From JACMLD01 sp047602295 (GTDB lineage Bacteria; Bacteroidota; Bacteroidia; Chitinophagales; Chitinophagaceae): 64,000 bases of DNA. Positions 53,075 through 61,524 of the stretch are shown in pieces. The notes beneath the pieces were generated by a model. It saw nothing but the letters and a program-made list of their open reading frames with translations, was not told where the DNA came from and did not search any database. Each line of letters begins with the position of its first letter. Position 1 is the stretch's first letter. The stretch spans positions 806,001 to 870,000 of the forward strand of contig JASGHP010000001.1 in the NCBI GenBank assembly GCA_047602295.1, written 5' to 3'. The translations under genes and the position numbers were made by a program.

Positions 53075-55463
53075 CTTCTATAATAATTCTTTTTAACCGT
53101 TGGTACATAAATGAAACCACCAGTAGCAAAACACCTAAACAAAAGAATGCCGCAATTTTACCAGCCGCCGGAATATTTCTTATGTCAAATACAAACAGTT
53201 TTACCAACGTAATAGTAAACAAAACCAGCGAAATAATCCTCAGCGTTCTAAACTTGTGGCGCATACCCAGCCACATAAATGCAAATGAACAAAGTCCCCA
53301 CAAAATAGGCAATACCGTTTTCTCAAATATGCTTTCAATGTGAAACCAATTATTATCGTCTGTATAGTAAAGACTGTGACAGATCAAATAACTTTCTGCG
53401 CTTAGAAAAATTACAGCCCATGCACAAATGGCCCAGGTAATGATATCTATATTGCGGGAATTTGATAAATGCTTTCTTGTCAGCTTTGTCAACAAAAAAA
53501 ATAGAACAACAAGCGTAATATCCGCAACCCAATGCGCGGCAAATTGACTGGTATACTTTTTTTCGCTTAACAACACGTGGAGCAATGAATAGCCCTGATG
53601 TATAAAAACCAGGTAAAGCAACATGCACAACGCTATTAAGCTGCTACTCATTACCCAATCGTGTTTTAGCATGGTAATTTTTGGTGCCAGAAGCGCATAG
53701 CAAAGAACAATAGCGTAGGTATACAGCAACATATACTGCACATTGATACTGGTGCCGGGATAATAATAATTAAACTGGAAATTAATTTCGAGCAAACCTG
53801 AAACGAAAAGCAACACAAAAGCAGCTGTGCTAAATAACGGTGCACCCGGATAAAACAAATCCTTTTCTTTTTGCGAGGCATCTTTTTTAACAAGCATTGC
53901 CAGGCAATAACATGCAGCAGCTGAATAAAAACCAGTGATAAAGGCTTTATTGAAAATGATGGTTAGTGCATTATTGCTGATATAGATTTTAAACCAGTCT
54001 ATAAATAAACTTAGCAACATTGCTATCCAGATAATAAGAGAGGAGTATTTGATTATTCCTATAGACGAACGCTGATATAGCCAATAAAGCAATACGGTTT
54101 CTGAAGCCCAGAATAAAGTAATGTAATTGCCATGCAACTGAAGCGGTGCAGTTAATGAAACAAATGTAAGCGTGATGCCAATGAGCAGGTACAAAATATT
54201 TTTATCTGCTTTTTGTTTGCGAAACAAAAGATAAGAAGCACCAAGATTAAAAATACCCATAGCAGCGCTGAACAACCCCCTGTAATTATCAGCATGCATC
54301 ACAGTTATAAAATACAGGCCTGCCGCAAAATACAGCGAAGTGTTTGCCAGTAGTATCCCAAAGTCTGAGGCTATAAATTTTTTATTCTCTTTAATATTAT
54401 GGGCAATGTTGATAATGAAAAACAACAAGTAGAAGGCAGTTGCAAAAAGTAATCCGTTCCTGTAAGTAATGGTATCGGTTTTTTCTGGCAGATTGAATAC
54501 CCATGCGCCAAAGAGTACAACGGTAAAAATGAAAGATAGAAGATTAAGCAATCGCCATGCTTTATTATAAGCTATTACAAGCAACCCGATATTTAAAATA
54601 AGCAGGTAGATAAATAATGCCTGGTAATTGCCACTGCCATTGCTAACTATAAACGGAGAAGCAAAGCCGCCTACCAATGCAATGATGGCGAGTTCTTGCC
54701 GGTTGTATAGTATGGAAAGCAACACCGCAAAGGCAGTAATTACCACCATAATAATAAAACTTACGGGCTGGCTGAATATGTGAAACTGGTGATAAGCCAA
54801 AGCAATGGTGAAATAAAATATAGCAAGGCCGCCACCTGCAAGCACAGAGCTGAAGGCTTTATAATTGGTGCGAAGCCTGTGTGCTAACCCCACCAGTATG
54901 CCGCCGCATAAGATGCCAACGCCTACACGGCCGATTGGACCTATCCAGTTGTTATCAATAGCATACTTTACAAAAAAGCCAATGGCCAGTACCAGTATGC
55001 CAATGCCTATTTTGTTGATGAGATTTTCGCCAATGAATTTTTCAAGATCGGGATGCCGTTCAAAAAAACCTGGCGCTGGTGGAGGTGGTTGATGTATTGG
55101 TTTTTGTTCTATTGGAGTAATAGGACTTGCTTCTATGTTTTCTTTTGTTGCAACGGGTATTGTAACAGGGCTCTTTATTACATCTTCAATCGCTTCTGGT
55201 ACGATTTGTTTCTCCGGTGGTGCAACTTCTTTAAAGCTGCTTTCCCAATAATCTTTTTTAACGGGTTCAGCAGGTGGAGCAATCGCTGAAGGCTGTTTTA
55301 TTTCGGGCTCAACGGGAGTAGGAGGCAAAGGTCTTCTCAGCAATTCTTTTCTCAGCAATTCTGTTTCGCGCCTTAGCGCATCAATATTTTTATTGACACT
55401 GCTTTTTGCATTTAGAATAACAATAAGCAGGATGACAAACAGTAATACCACAAAAATTTCCAT
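53052..55463 (-). CDS. DUF2339 multi-spanning membrane protein
   Basis: This 803-residue protein has an N-terminal membrane anchor (VVLLFVILLIVILNA), a proline-rich linker and then more than 20 hydrophobic helices. The family core is visible in FIGENLINKIGIGILVLAIG and FVKYAIDNNWIGPIGRVGVG, then LAGGGLAIFYFTIALAYH. Members are large inner-membrane proteins with unknown activity, paired with DUF3999 in Pseudomonas and Bacteroidota. The gene is the upstream partner of the DUF3999 gene. Confidence 0.9.
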   Translation of the reverse strand: MEIFVVLLFVILLIVILNAKSSVNKNIDALRRETELLRKELLRRPLPPTPVEPEIKQPSAIAPPAEPVKKDYWESSFKEVAPPEKQIVPEAIEDVIKSPVTIPVATKENIEASPITPIEQKPIHQPPPPAPGFFERHPDLEKFIGENLINKIGIGILVLAIGFFVKYAIDNNWIGPIGRVGVGILCGGILVGLAHRLRTNYKAFSSVLAGGGLAIFYFTIALAYHQFHIFSQPVSFIIMVVITAFAVLLSILYNRQELAIIALVGGFASPFIVSNGSGNYQALFIYLLILNIGLLVIAYNKAWRLLNLLSFIFTVVLFGAWVFNLPEKTDTITYRNGLLFATAFYLLFFIINIAHNIKENKKFIASDFGILLANTSLYFAAGLYFITVMHADNYRGLFSAAMGIFNLGASYLLFRKQKADKNILYLLIGITLTFVSLTAPLQLHGNYITLFWASETVLLYWLYQRSSIGIIKYSSLIIWIAMLLSLFIDWFKIYISNNALTIIFNKAFITGFYSAAACYCLAMLVKKDASQKEKDLFYPGAPLFSTAAFVLLFVSGLLEINFQFNYYYPGTSINVQYMLLYTYAIVLCYALLAPKITMLKHDWVMSSSLIALCMLLYLVFIHQGYSLLHVLLSEKKYTSQFAAHWVADITLVVLFFLLTKLTRKHLSNSRNIDIITWAICAWAVIFLSAESYLICHSLYYTDDNNWFHIESIFEKTVLPILWGLCSFAFMWLGMRHKFRTLRIISLVLFTITLVKLFVFDIRNIPAAGKIAAFFCLGVLLLVVSFMYQRLKRIIIEDEKKKEA

Positions 55464-55648
55464 AGAAAGTCAGTTAGTATTACTAAAGATAGGCGCAGCT
55501 ATCTATATGCCAAAGAATCCTTTGTTAAATTAAAACAGGCAGTAGTCAGCATCCAGGTGATGCATTTGATAAATAGCTTTATTTCAACATCTTTAGAACC
55601 CCGATGTATATATGCTACTGCAATGTATTGGCGTTGAAATCCGTAGTG

Positions 55649-56413
55649 TTATTTTATTTCCAGGTACACAGGACAGTGGTCGCTGTGTTTTACATCCGGG
55701 TAAATTTCTGCGTCTTTCAAACTTTTTTTCAGTGGTTCTGTAACATTGATATAATCTATGCGCCAGCCTTTGTTTTGTGCTCTAACTGTAGGGAAGCGTT
55801 GGCTCCACCAGCTATAACGATGTGGTTCGGGATGGAACTCGCGGAAAGTATCAATCCAGCCATTGGCTAAAAATTTATCCATCCATGCTCTTTCTTCTGG
55901 TAAGAAACCGGAAGACTTTTTATTGCCTTTGGGATCATGTATATCAATCTCTTTGTGCGCAATATTATAGTCGCCACACAGAATAAGTTTGGGATGTTTC
56001 TTTTTAAGTGTATTGAGATAGTTGAAAAATTCATCCAGCCACTCATATTTGAAAGTTTGCCTTTCATCGCCGGAAGTGCCAGAAGGGAAATAAGCATTAA
56101 TTAAACGGATGTCTTTAAAATCAAGTTGCAATACACGGCCTTCATCATCGCTTACTTTATGGCCTGTGCCATATTCTACATTGTCTGGTTTTATTTTACT
56201 GTACACAGCAACACCGCTGTATCCTTTCTTCTGGGCAGAAAACCAATAATCATGAAAACCAAGATCTGTAAACTGTTTGTGATCTACATTGTCTTTGGAT
56301 GCTTTTGTTTCCTGCACGCAAATAACATCTGCCGGATTTGTTTTTAACCAATCAATAAAACCCTTTGTCATAGCAGAGCGAATACCGTTTACATTGTAGC
56401 TGATGATGCGCAT
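55649..56413 (-). CDS. xth: Exodeoxyribonuclease III (AP endonuclease)
   Basis: This 254-residue protein matches the Xth/ExoA family: RIISYNVNGIRSAM at the N-terminus, VICVQETKAS with the metal-binding Glu, YSGVAVYSK, INAYFPSG, LILCGDYNIAHKEIDIHDP with catalytic Asp and Asn, and the C-terminal WRIDYINV and HSDHCPVYLEI (Asp-His pair). It cuts DNA at abasic sites and removes 3'-blocking groups in base excision repair. It stands alone between the DUF2339 gene and the LOG-family gene. Confidence 0.95.
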   Translation of the reverse strand: MRIISYNVNGIRSAMTKGFIDWLKTNPADVICVQETKASKDNVDHKQFTDLGFHDYWFSAQKKGYSGVAVYSKIKPDNVEYGTGHKVSDDEGRVLQLDFKDIRLINAYFPSGTSGDERQTFKYEWLDEFFNYLNTLKKKHPKLILCGDYNIAHKEIDIHDPKGNKKSSGFLPEERAWMDKFLANGWIDTFREFHPEPHRYSWWSQRFPTVRAQNKGWRIDYINVTEPLKKSLKDAEIYPDVKHSDHCPVYLEIK

Positions 56414-56549
56414 AAAAATTAATTGTGACTTGCAATTTAGTAAAATGATGCTTTCATTGCTGAGGATTGTTTTGTTCTTTGGATAGAAGGATTAAAACTG
56501 CTGTTAATGGCCGCGGACGATATTCTTTATACATTATCTTTATCAGCTT

Positions 56550-57281
56550 ATGGCAATCAATAAAAAAATTATTCCAACATCAGACCCGGTATATTTGGAA
56601 GGACCACAAAGCAGGAGCTACGAATTCTTTTTTGCAATTAAAGTTTTCAGGCAATTGATAAAGGGCTTTCGCACTTTGCATTTTGTAGGGCCGTGCATTA
56701 CGGTATTTGGCTCTGCACGTTTCCAGGAAGATCATCCCTATTATATAGCTGCCCGTGAAATGGGTAAGCAAATTGCGGCTTTGGGTTTCACCACCATGAC
56801 GGGTGGCGGCCCCGGTATTATGGAAGCTGCCAATCGTGGTGCATTTGAAAACGGTGGTGCTTCTGTTGGTTGCAATATTCAATTGCCGTTTGAGCAAAAG
56901 CCTAACCCTTATGTACAGACAAGCATTACCATTAAATATTTTTTTATAAGGAAAGCCCTGCTGGAAAAATATTCTTACGCATTCATTATTATGCCAGGTG
57001 GCTTTGGTACTATGGATGAATTTTTTGAGACACTAACGCTGATACAAACCAAAACCATCACACAGTTTCCAATGGTATTGTTTGGCAAAGAATTTTACCA
57101 GCCATTAATGGATTACATGAATTTTATGGCAGAGCAAAAAACCATTTCTCCCGAAGACATGAAACTGGTGCTGCATACAGACAGTGTGGATGAAGCGATA
57201 GAACACATCAGCAAATACATTACTGCTAACTACAAAATAAAGCCGCGCAAAAGATTGTGGTGGTTGTTTGAGAAAAGATGA
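56550..57281 (+). CDS. LOG-family protein (TIGR00730-type, lysine decarboxylase-like fold)
   Basis: This 243-residue protein has the LOG motifs GGGPGIMEAANRGA and PGGFGTMDEFFE (PGG-x-GT-x-x-E). The start is ITVFGSARFQEDHPYY, with the Rossmann-like fold. Family members hydrolyse nucleoside-5'-monophosphates; plant and some bacterial relatives produce active cytokinins. It lies divergent to the xth gene and convergent with the cyclophilin gene. A short stretch of TTATCTTTATC precedes the start and may be a weak promoter. Confidence 0.88.
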   Translation: MAINKKIIPTSDPVYLEGPQSRSYEFFFAIKVFRQLIKGFRTLHFVGPCITVFGSARFQEDHPYYIAAREMGKQIAALGFTTMTGGGPGIMEAANRGAFENGGASVGCNIQLPFEQKPNPYVQTSITIKYFFIRKALLEKYSYAFIIMPGGFGTMDEFFETLTLIQTKTITQFPMVLFGKEFYQPLMDYMNFMAEQKTISPEDMKLVLHTDSVDEAIEHISKYITANYKIKPRKRLWWLFEKR

Positions 57282-57287
57282 AATTAA

Positions 57288-57318
57288 GATGTCTGACGTC
57301 TGATGTAATGATGTCTGA
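57288..57318. repeat. Short direct repeat (GATGTCTGA)
   Basis: GATGTCTGA occurs at 57288-57296 and 57310-57318, with a related GTCTGATG between them. It is a small low-complexity patch in the 85-bp gap between the convergent LOG and cyclophilin genes. Confidence 0.4.
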
Positions 57319-57366
57319 TTTTTTCTTGTCAAACTTGTTCCCTGTCTATATACTGTATACTAACTA

Positions 57367-58071
57367 CTATATACTTCTCTTTACTAATCTTGCTTTGATG
57401 ATTTTTACATCCTGCAATGGTCTATCCCTATCTTGCCCTTTGCTGGTAGCTACAGCGGCAATGCTATCAAGCACATCAAAACCTTTTACTAATTCTCCAA
57501 AAACAGTGTAATTGAAATCAAGGTGAGGAGTGCCACCTAATGTTGTATACACTTCTCTGTGTGCTGCTGGTATTTTTTTTCCTGCCAGGCGAAATGTTTC
57601 TACAGAATCTAAGCCTGCTTGCGTAAAAACTTTTCCCTGTACAATATAGAACTGGCTGCCGCTGCTGGCTTTTTGCGGGTTTACATTATCGCCTTGTCGT
57701 GCAGCTGCCAATGCTCCTTTTTTATGAAACAAATCGGTATTTATTTCTGCCGGAACAGTATAAGACGGACCGCCACTTCCCAAAGGCATATTTGATTTTG
57801 CCTGTTTGCTATCCGGGTCGCCAGCCTGTATCATAAAATGATTGATGACACGGTGAAATAAAATACTGTCGTAATAATGTTGTTTTACCAGCAATAAAAA
57901 ATTGTTGCGGTGTTGCGGAGTGGCATCAGATAAACGTAAGATCATTGTGCCTTTAGTGGTTACTAGCTCAACGTCTTTATCCAAATCATGTTTTCTTAAT
58001 CCGCCAGCTATTTTGGGATTACAAGCCGTAAATGATACAGTGATTAAAATAGCGATAAAGAGTTTTCTCAC
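57367..58071 (-). CDS. Cyclophilin-type peptidyl-prolyl isomerase lipoprotein
   Basis: This 234-residue protein has a lipoprotein signal ending FTAC (Cys17). The cyclophilin core has RNNFLLLVKQHYYDSILFHRVINHFMIQAGDP, with the FHRVI-x-x-FMIQ-x-GDP signature holding the catalytic Arg. GGPSYTVPAEI and SGSQFYIVQGK come next, then NYTVFGELVKGFDVLDSIA at the end. It would speed proline isomerisation of proteins in the periplasm or at the outer membrane. An insertion of about 35 residues (QAGLDSVETFRLAGKKIP) lies before the last conserved block, common in Bacteroidota versions. Confidence 0.93.
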   Translation of the reverse strand: MRKLFIAILITVSFTACNPKIAGGLRKHDLDKDVELVTTKGTMILRLSDATPQHRNNFLLLVKQHYYDSILFHRVINHFMIQAGDPDSKQAKSNMPLGSGGPSYTVPAEINTDLFHKKGALAAARQGDNVNPQKASSGSQFYIVQGKVFTQAGLDSVETFRLAGKKIPAAHREVYTTLGGTPHLDFNYTVFGELVKGFDVLDSIAAVATSKGQDRDRPLQDVKIIKARLVKRSI

Positions 58072-58223
58072 CAGTAATATTTATTAAGATATAATAATAA
58101 AGGTTGAAGCTAAAAGTTAGATTAACTATCTGTAAAATCATGAAATCAAGACATCACCCGCTAGCTACTTCCCTCTCATCACTCGCCGTACTTAAAACTT
58201 ATCACTTAAAACTTACAACTTTC

Positions 58224-58568
58224 CTAAAAGCCGTTTTGTTCAAAATACAACAACACATGATCTTTCATAAAATTTTCCTGGGCAATCAAATCCATTGTAG
58301 GTAATCCTTTCAGTTGGCGGTAGTGTGGCCAGCCATCTGCGTCCACGCCTTCCAGTTCGTAATAACCACTGGGCGATAGTAAAGAGCAAACAGCAATATG
58401 CATAAGATCTTGCTTTTGTTCTTTTGAAAATTTTTCTTTTATATCGCCCAATTCCTGAACACCTATTAAAAAGAGAATGGTCTCCATGTCTGGCTTTTTG
58501 TCAAACCTTTCCATCAGTTTTTCTTCCAGTTTCCACCATCTTGCCTGTAAATCGTCTTGTAATTGCAT
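58224..58568 (-). CDS. Conserved hypothetical protein of Bacteroidota type
   Basis: This 114-residue protein begins MQLQDDLQARWWKLEEKL and contains METILFLIGVQELGDIKEKF, then CSLLSPSGYYELEGVDADGW and HYRQLKGLPTMDL. The even distribution of conserved-looking aromatic and charged residues indicates a real gene. I recognise no functional family. It has no TM or signal, so it is cytoplasmic. Confidence 0.65.
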   Translation of the reverse strand: MQLQDDLQARWWKLEEKLMERFDKKPDMETILFLIGVQELGDIKEKFSKEQKQDLMHIAVCSLLSPSGYYELEGVDADGWPHYRQLKGLPTMDLIAQENFMKDHVLLYFEQNGF

Positions 58569-58584
58569 GGTGCAAAGATAATGA

Positions 58585-58619
58585 GATGAATGTGGAAATG
58601 TGATGAATGTGGGAAATGT
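58585..58619. repeat. Imperfect tandem repeat, 17-18 bp x 2
   Basis: GATGAATGTGGAAATGT (58585-58601) is followed directly by GATGAATGTGGGAAATGT (58602-58619), which differs by one extra G. It is in the non-coding gap upstream of the 114-residue protein gene and may affect its promoter spacing. Confidence 0.55.
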
Positions 58620-58789
58620 GGAAACGCCGTTGCTGCGATAATGGAACGTACGTGTCCCGTACTAAAAGTCGTGAAATTGGTAAAAAAGGAAGTGTCTGAT
58701 GTAAAGATGATCGAAGCAAAAGACTCACAGCTCATAGCTAAAAGCTAATGGCCTTCTTTTAATATCTTTAAATAAATTTTTGTTGAACA

Positions 58790-59230
58790 ATGGAAATTTA
58801 TAAAGATCAGTTTTGCATTTCTACCGATAAGGACAAAATAGATATTGCCTGCGTACACCAGTTTCTCAGTCATTCTTATTGGGCCGAAAATATACCAATT
58901 GCTACGGTAAAAAAATCAATTGAGCATTCTATGTGCTTTGGTGTTTATGAAAATGTAAAACAAATTGGTTTTGCAAGAGTGGTAACCGACCAATCTACTT
59001 TTGCTCACCTGGCAGATGTATTTATAGACGATAATTATCGTGGCCGTGGATTGAGCAAATGGCTGATGGAGGTTATTATGAAACACCCTGAGCTGCAGGG
59101 CCTGCGGAATTTTCAATTGGGCACAAAAGATGCGCATGGATTGTATGCTCAATTTGGATTTAAACTATGGGAAGATGCCGGGCGAATGATGCGCATTCAT
59201 ATTCCGGACATTTATAAAAAAACTATTTAG
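58790..59230 (+). CDS. GNAT-family N-acetyltransferase
   Basis: This 146-residue protein has the GNAT fold: QIGFARVVTDQSTFAHLADV beta strands, then VFIDDNYRGRGLSKWLMEVI with the acetyl-CoA-binding R-G-x-G-L loop, and a C-terminal GTKDAHGLYAQFGFKLWED segment with the Tyr that acts as general acid in many members. The acceptor is unknown. It stands between the conserved hypothetical gene and serS and has its own weak upstream TATCTTTA box. Confidence 0.88.
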   Translation: MEIYKDQFCISTDKDKIDIACVHQFLSHSYWAENIPIATVKKSIEHSMCFGVYENVKQIGFARVVTDQSTFAHLADVFIDDNYRGRGLSKWLMEVIMKHPELQGLRNFQLGTKDAHGLYAQFGFKLWEDAGRMMRIHIPDIYKKTI

Positions 59231-59317
59231 ATTTTGTGGTAAATAGTAGACGTTGCGGGTGTATTGCAGAAATTGGGAAAGTGTCTAGTCTAAATACTGA
59301 ATACTAAGTTCTATCAT

Positions 59318-59325
59318 TACCTTTG
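59318..59325 (+). promoter_or_regulatory. Bacteroidota -7 box upstream of serS
   Basis: TACCTTTG followed by CGGC is a clean match to the TAnnTTTG -7 element. It sits 16 bp before the serS ATG. The TTG-like -33 element is only a CTG at 59297-59299, which gives an 18-bp spacing. Confidence 0.55.
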
Positions 59326-59341
59326 CGGCAAATTAATTAGC

Positions 59342-60607
59342 ATGTTACAGGTAGGCTTTATAAAGCAAAATACAGAACTGGTGAAACAAAGGCTGGCAAT
59401 AAAAAATTTTAAACAGCCTGAGTTGATAGACGAGTTGCTGCTGTGGGACGAAAAACGCAGGCAATATCAATTGGAGGAAGAGCAGTTGCAATCAAAAATA
59501 AATGCCTCTTCCAAGTCTATTGGTCAATTGATGGCCAAGGGCGACAAAGAAGCTGCCGAAAAAATGAAGCAGGAAGTGGCTCAGTTGAAAACGCAACAAA
59601 ACAGTTCACGCCTTAGCGAAGCAGAAAAAAATATAGAAGCGATACTTTATTTGCTTCCAAACCTGCCATCTGAAAAAGTGCCTGCCGGTAAAACACCAGA
59701 AGACAACGTTGTTGTAAGAGAAGGTGGCAACAAGCCATCTTTGCATGCAGGTGCAGTACCGCATTGGGATCTTACTACGAAATACAATCTCATCAATTTT
59801 GAATTGGGTAATAAGATTACCGGTAGTGGGTTTCCCGTTTACATTAATAAAGGTGCAAAGCTGCAGCGTTCACTTATCCAATACTTTCTTGATTATAATA
59901 CTGCAGCAGGCTATATGGAAGTATTGCCACCGTTTGTAGTAAATGAAGCATCTGCTTACGGTACAGGTCAGTTGCCGGATAAAGAAGGGCAGATGTACCA
60001 TGTAACGGAAGATGATTTTTATTTGATACCAACAGCGGAAGTTCCGGTTACCAATATTTACCGCGATGTAATATTGAAAGAGACAGAATTGCCCATAAAG
60101 ATGACAGCGTATACACCTTGCTTTAGAAGAGAAGCAGGCAGCTACGGCAAAGATGTGCGTGGCCTTAACCGTTTACATCAGTTTGAGAAAGTGGAAGTAG
60201 TGCAGTTTACATCACCGGAAAAAAGTTACGACACATTGGAAGAAATGGTAGTGCATGTAGAAAAGCTATTGCAATCACTGCAACTGCCTTATCGCATTTT
60301 AAAATTATGTGGCGGCGATATGGGTTTTACTTCTGCGCTTACCTACGATTTTGAAGTGTACAGTGCTGCACAAGAGAAATGGCTTGAAGTAAGTTCTGTT
60401 TCTAATTTTGAAAGTTACCAGGCCAATCGTTTAAAAGCACGTTTTAAAGATGCCAATGGTAAAATGCAATTGGTACATACACTTAATGGAAGTTCATTGG
60501 CGTTACCACGTATTGTAGCCTGTTTGTTAGAAAACAATCAAACAGAAAAAGGCATACAATTGCCAGCCGTATTGCATAAATATTTTGGAAGTGATGTCAT
60601 TGTTTAA
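59342..60607 (+). CDS. serS: Seryl-tRNA synthetase
   Basis: This 421-residue class II synthetase has the N-terminal antiparallel coiled-coil arm that grips tRNA-Ser (residues about 30-105, KSIGQLMAKGDKEAAEKMK). The catalytic domain has motif 2 in CFRREAGSYGKDVRGLNRLH and motif 3 in NGSSLALPRIVACLLEN. LIPTAEVPVTN is the serine-binding segment. It attaches serine to tRNA-Ser and tRNA-Sec. A -7 promoter box and a strong terminator bracket it, so it is monocistronic. Confidence 0.97.
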   Translation: MLQVGFIKQNTELVKQRLAIKNFKQPELIDELLLWDEKRRQYQLEEEQLQSKINASSKSIGQLMAKGDKEAAEKMKQEVAQLKTQQNSSRLSEAEKNIEAILYLLPNLPSEKVPAGKTPEDNVVVREGGNKPSLHAGAVPHWDLTTKYNLINFELGNKITGSGFPVYINKGAKLQRSLIQYFLDYNTAAGYMEVLPPFVVNEASAYGTGQLPDKEGQMYHVTEDDFYLIPTAEVPVTNIYRDVILKETELPIKMTAYTPCFRREAGSYGKDVRGLNRLHQFEKVEVVQFTSPEKSYDTLEEMVVHVEKLLQSLQLPYRILKLCGGDMGFTSALTYDFEVYSAAQEKWLEVSSVSNFESYQANRLKARFKDANGKMQLVHTLNGSSLALPRIVACLLENNQTEKGIQLPAVLHKYFGSDVIV

Positions 60608-60658
60608 AAATGCTGCATCATTAATGAGTTTTAATTAGCTTAAATCATTGTTAATACG

Positions 60659-60692
60659 CAAATGCCGGAAAATTTATCCGGCATTTGTTTTT
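60659..60692 (+). terminator. Terminator of serS
   Basis: CAAATGCCGGA (60659-60669) pairs with TCCGGCATTTG (60677-60687) in an 11-bp perfect stem with a 7-nt loop and is followed by TTTTTC. It begins about 50 bp after the serS stop. Confidence 0.85.
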
Positions 60693-60720
60693 CATATTTG
60701 CGTCCTAAAACCACACTTAT

Positions 60721-61374
60721 ATGAAAAAAATAATTTTACCTGCTCTTGTTTTATTTGCGGCAACAATTACAAGCAACGCACAGATTAAGAAAGGAAGTAT
60801 CTTGCTAGGCGGGCAAATTTCAGCTACCGCAGCAAGTTCAAACGTGACGCAGAACAACACCACTACAACGCAGCAAAAAAGCTCGGGCTACAGTATTTCG
60901 CCAGCATTTGGAAAAGCCATTAAAGAAAATTTAATTATTGGAGCAGATTTGTTATTCAGTCATCAAAAAAATGATTACACCGGAGGCCCTTATCAAAAAG
61001 GGAATGATTATGGTTTGGGAGTTTTTGTAAGGCAGTATAAACAACTTGGTAAATATTTTTATTTCTTTACCCAATTGCGTGCAGGTGGCAGCTATGGCCA
61101 AACTGATTTTACAGACAATACAAATAATAACGACTCTCATTCAAAAGGCTATTCATTTCAGCTTGCCGTTTATCCAGGGATTGCTTATTCAGTAAATAAT
61201 AAATTGCAAATTGAAGCAGGTTTTAATAACCTCGCCTATATTCAATTTAGCCACAACAAGCAATGGTCTGATGCAAATAATGGCTGGACTAGCAAAACCA
61301 ATAATTTTTCTTTGGGCAGCAGCCTGAGTAATTTTGCCGGGCCTTCCGTAGGGTTCAGGCTATTGTTCAATTAA
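60721..61374 (+). CDS. Outer-membrane beta-barrel protein
   Basis: This 217-residue protein has a signal peptide (IILPALVLFAATITSNAQ) and then alternating beta strands such as SILLGGQISATAASS, GYSISPAFGKAI, LIIGADLLFSHQ, NDYGLGVFVRQYKQLGKYFY, and a closing strand ending FRLLFN with a terminal aromatic-rich residue. This is the pattern of small eight-stranded barrels. No specific porin or adhesin family is recognisable. A CATATTTGCG box lies about 20 bp before the start. Confidence 0.82.
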   Translation: MKKIILPALVLFAATITSNAQIKKGSILLGGQISATAASSNVTQNNTTTTQQKSSGYSISPAFGKAIKENLIIGADLLFSHQKNDYTGGPYQKGNDYGLGVFVRQYKQLGKYFYFFTQLRAGGSYGQTDFTDNTNNNDSHSKGYSFQLAVYPGIAYSVNNKLQIEAGFNNLAYIQFSHNKQWSDANNGWTSKTNNFSLGSSLSNFAGPSVGFRLLFN

Positions 61375-61397
61375 AAACAATTGGGTCTATAAGAAAT

Positions 61398-61425
61398 AGG
61401 CAGCCATATAACGGCTGCCTTTATT
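61398..61425 (+). terminator. Terminator after the outer-membrane barrel gene
   Basis: AGGCAGCC (61398-61405) pairs with GGCTGCCT (61413-61420) with a 7-nt loop and is followed by TTATTTT. It begins 23 bp after the stop codon. Confidence 0.8.
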
Positions 61426-61468
61426 TTCTGCTTTTCAGACGAGAAGGCCATAAAAAGTCAATATTAAC

Positions 61469-61498
61469 TTGGGTTTCCACCCAAATAGTTTTTCTTTG
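61469..61498 (+). promoter_or_regulatory. Promoter with overlapping palindrome before the RND transporter
   Basis: TTG (61469-61471) and TTTCTTTG (61491-61498) are separated by 19 bp, as in the Bacteroidota consensus, though the TA of the -7 box is replaced by TT. The -33 region also forms a perfect 6-bp palindrome TTGGGT-TTCC-ACCCAA (61469-61484), so a regulator bound there would block the promoter. Confidence 0.45.
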
Positions 61499-61524
61499 CG
61501 CTTTATAATTTTCTATAGACAATT

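Noticed and set aside
58639..58665. Hairpin GTACG-TGTCC-CGTAC as terminator
   Set aside because: The stem is only 5 bp and no T tract follows on either strand.
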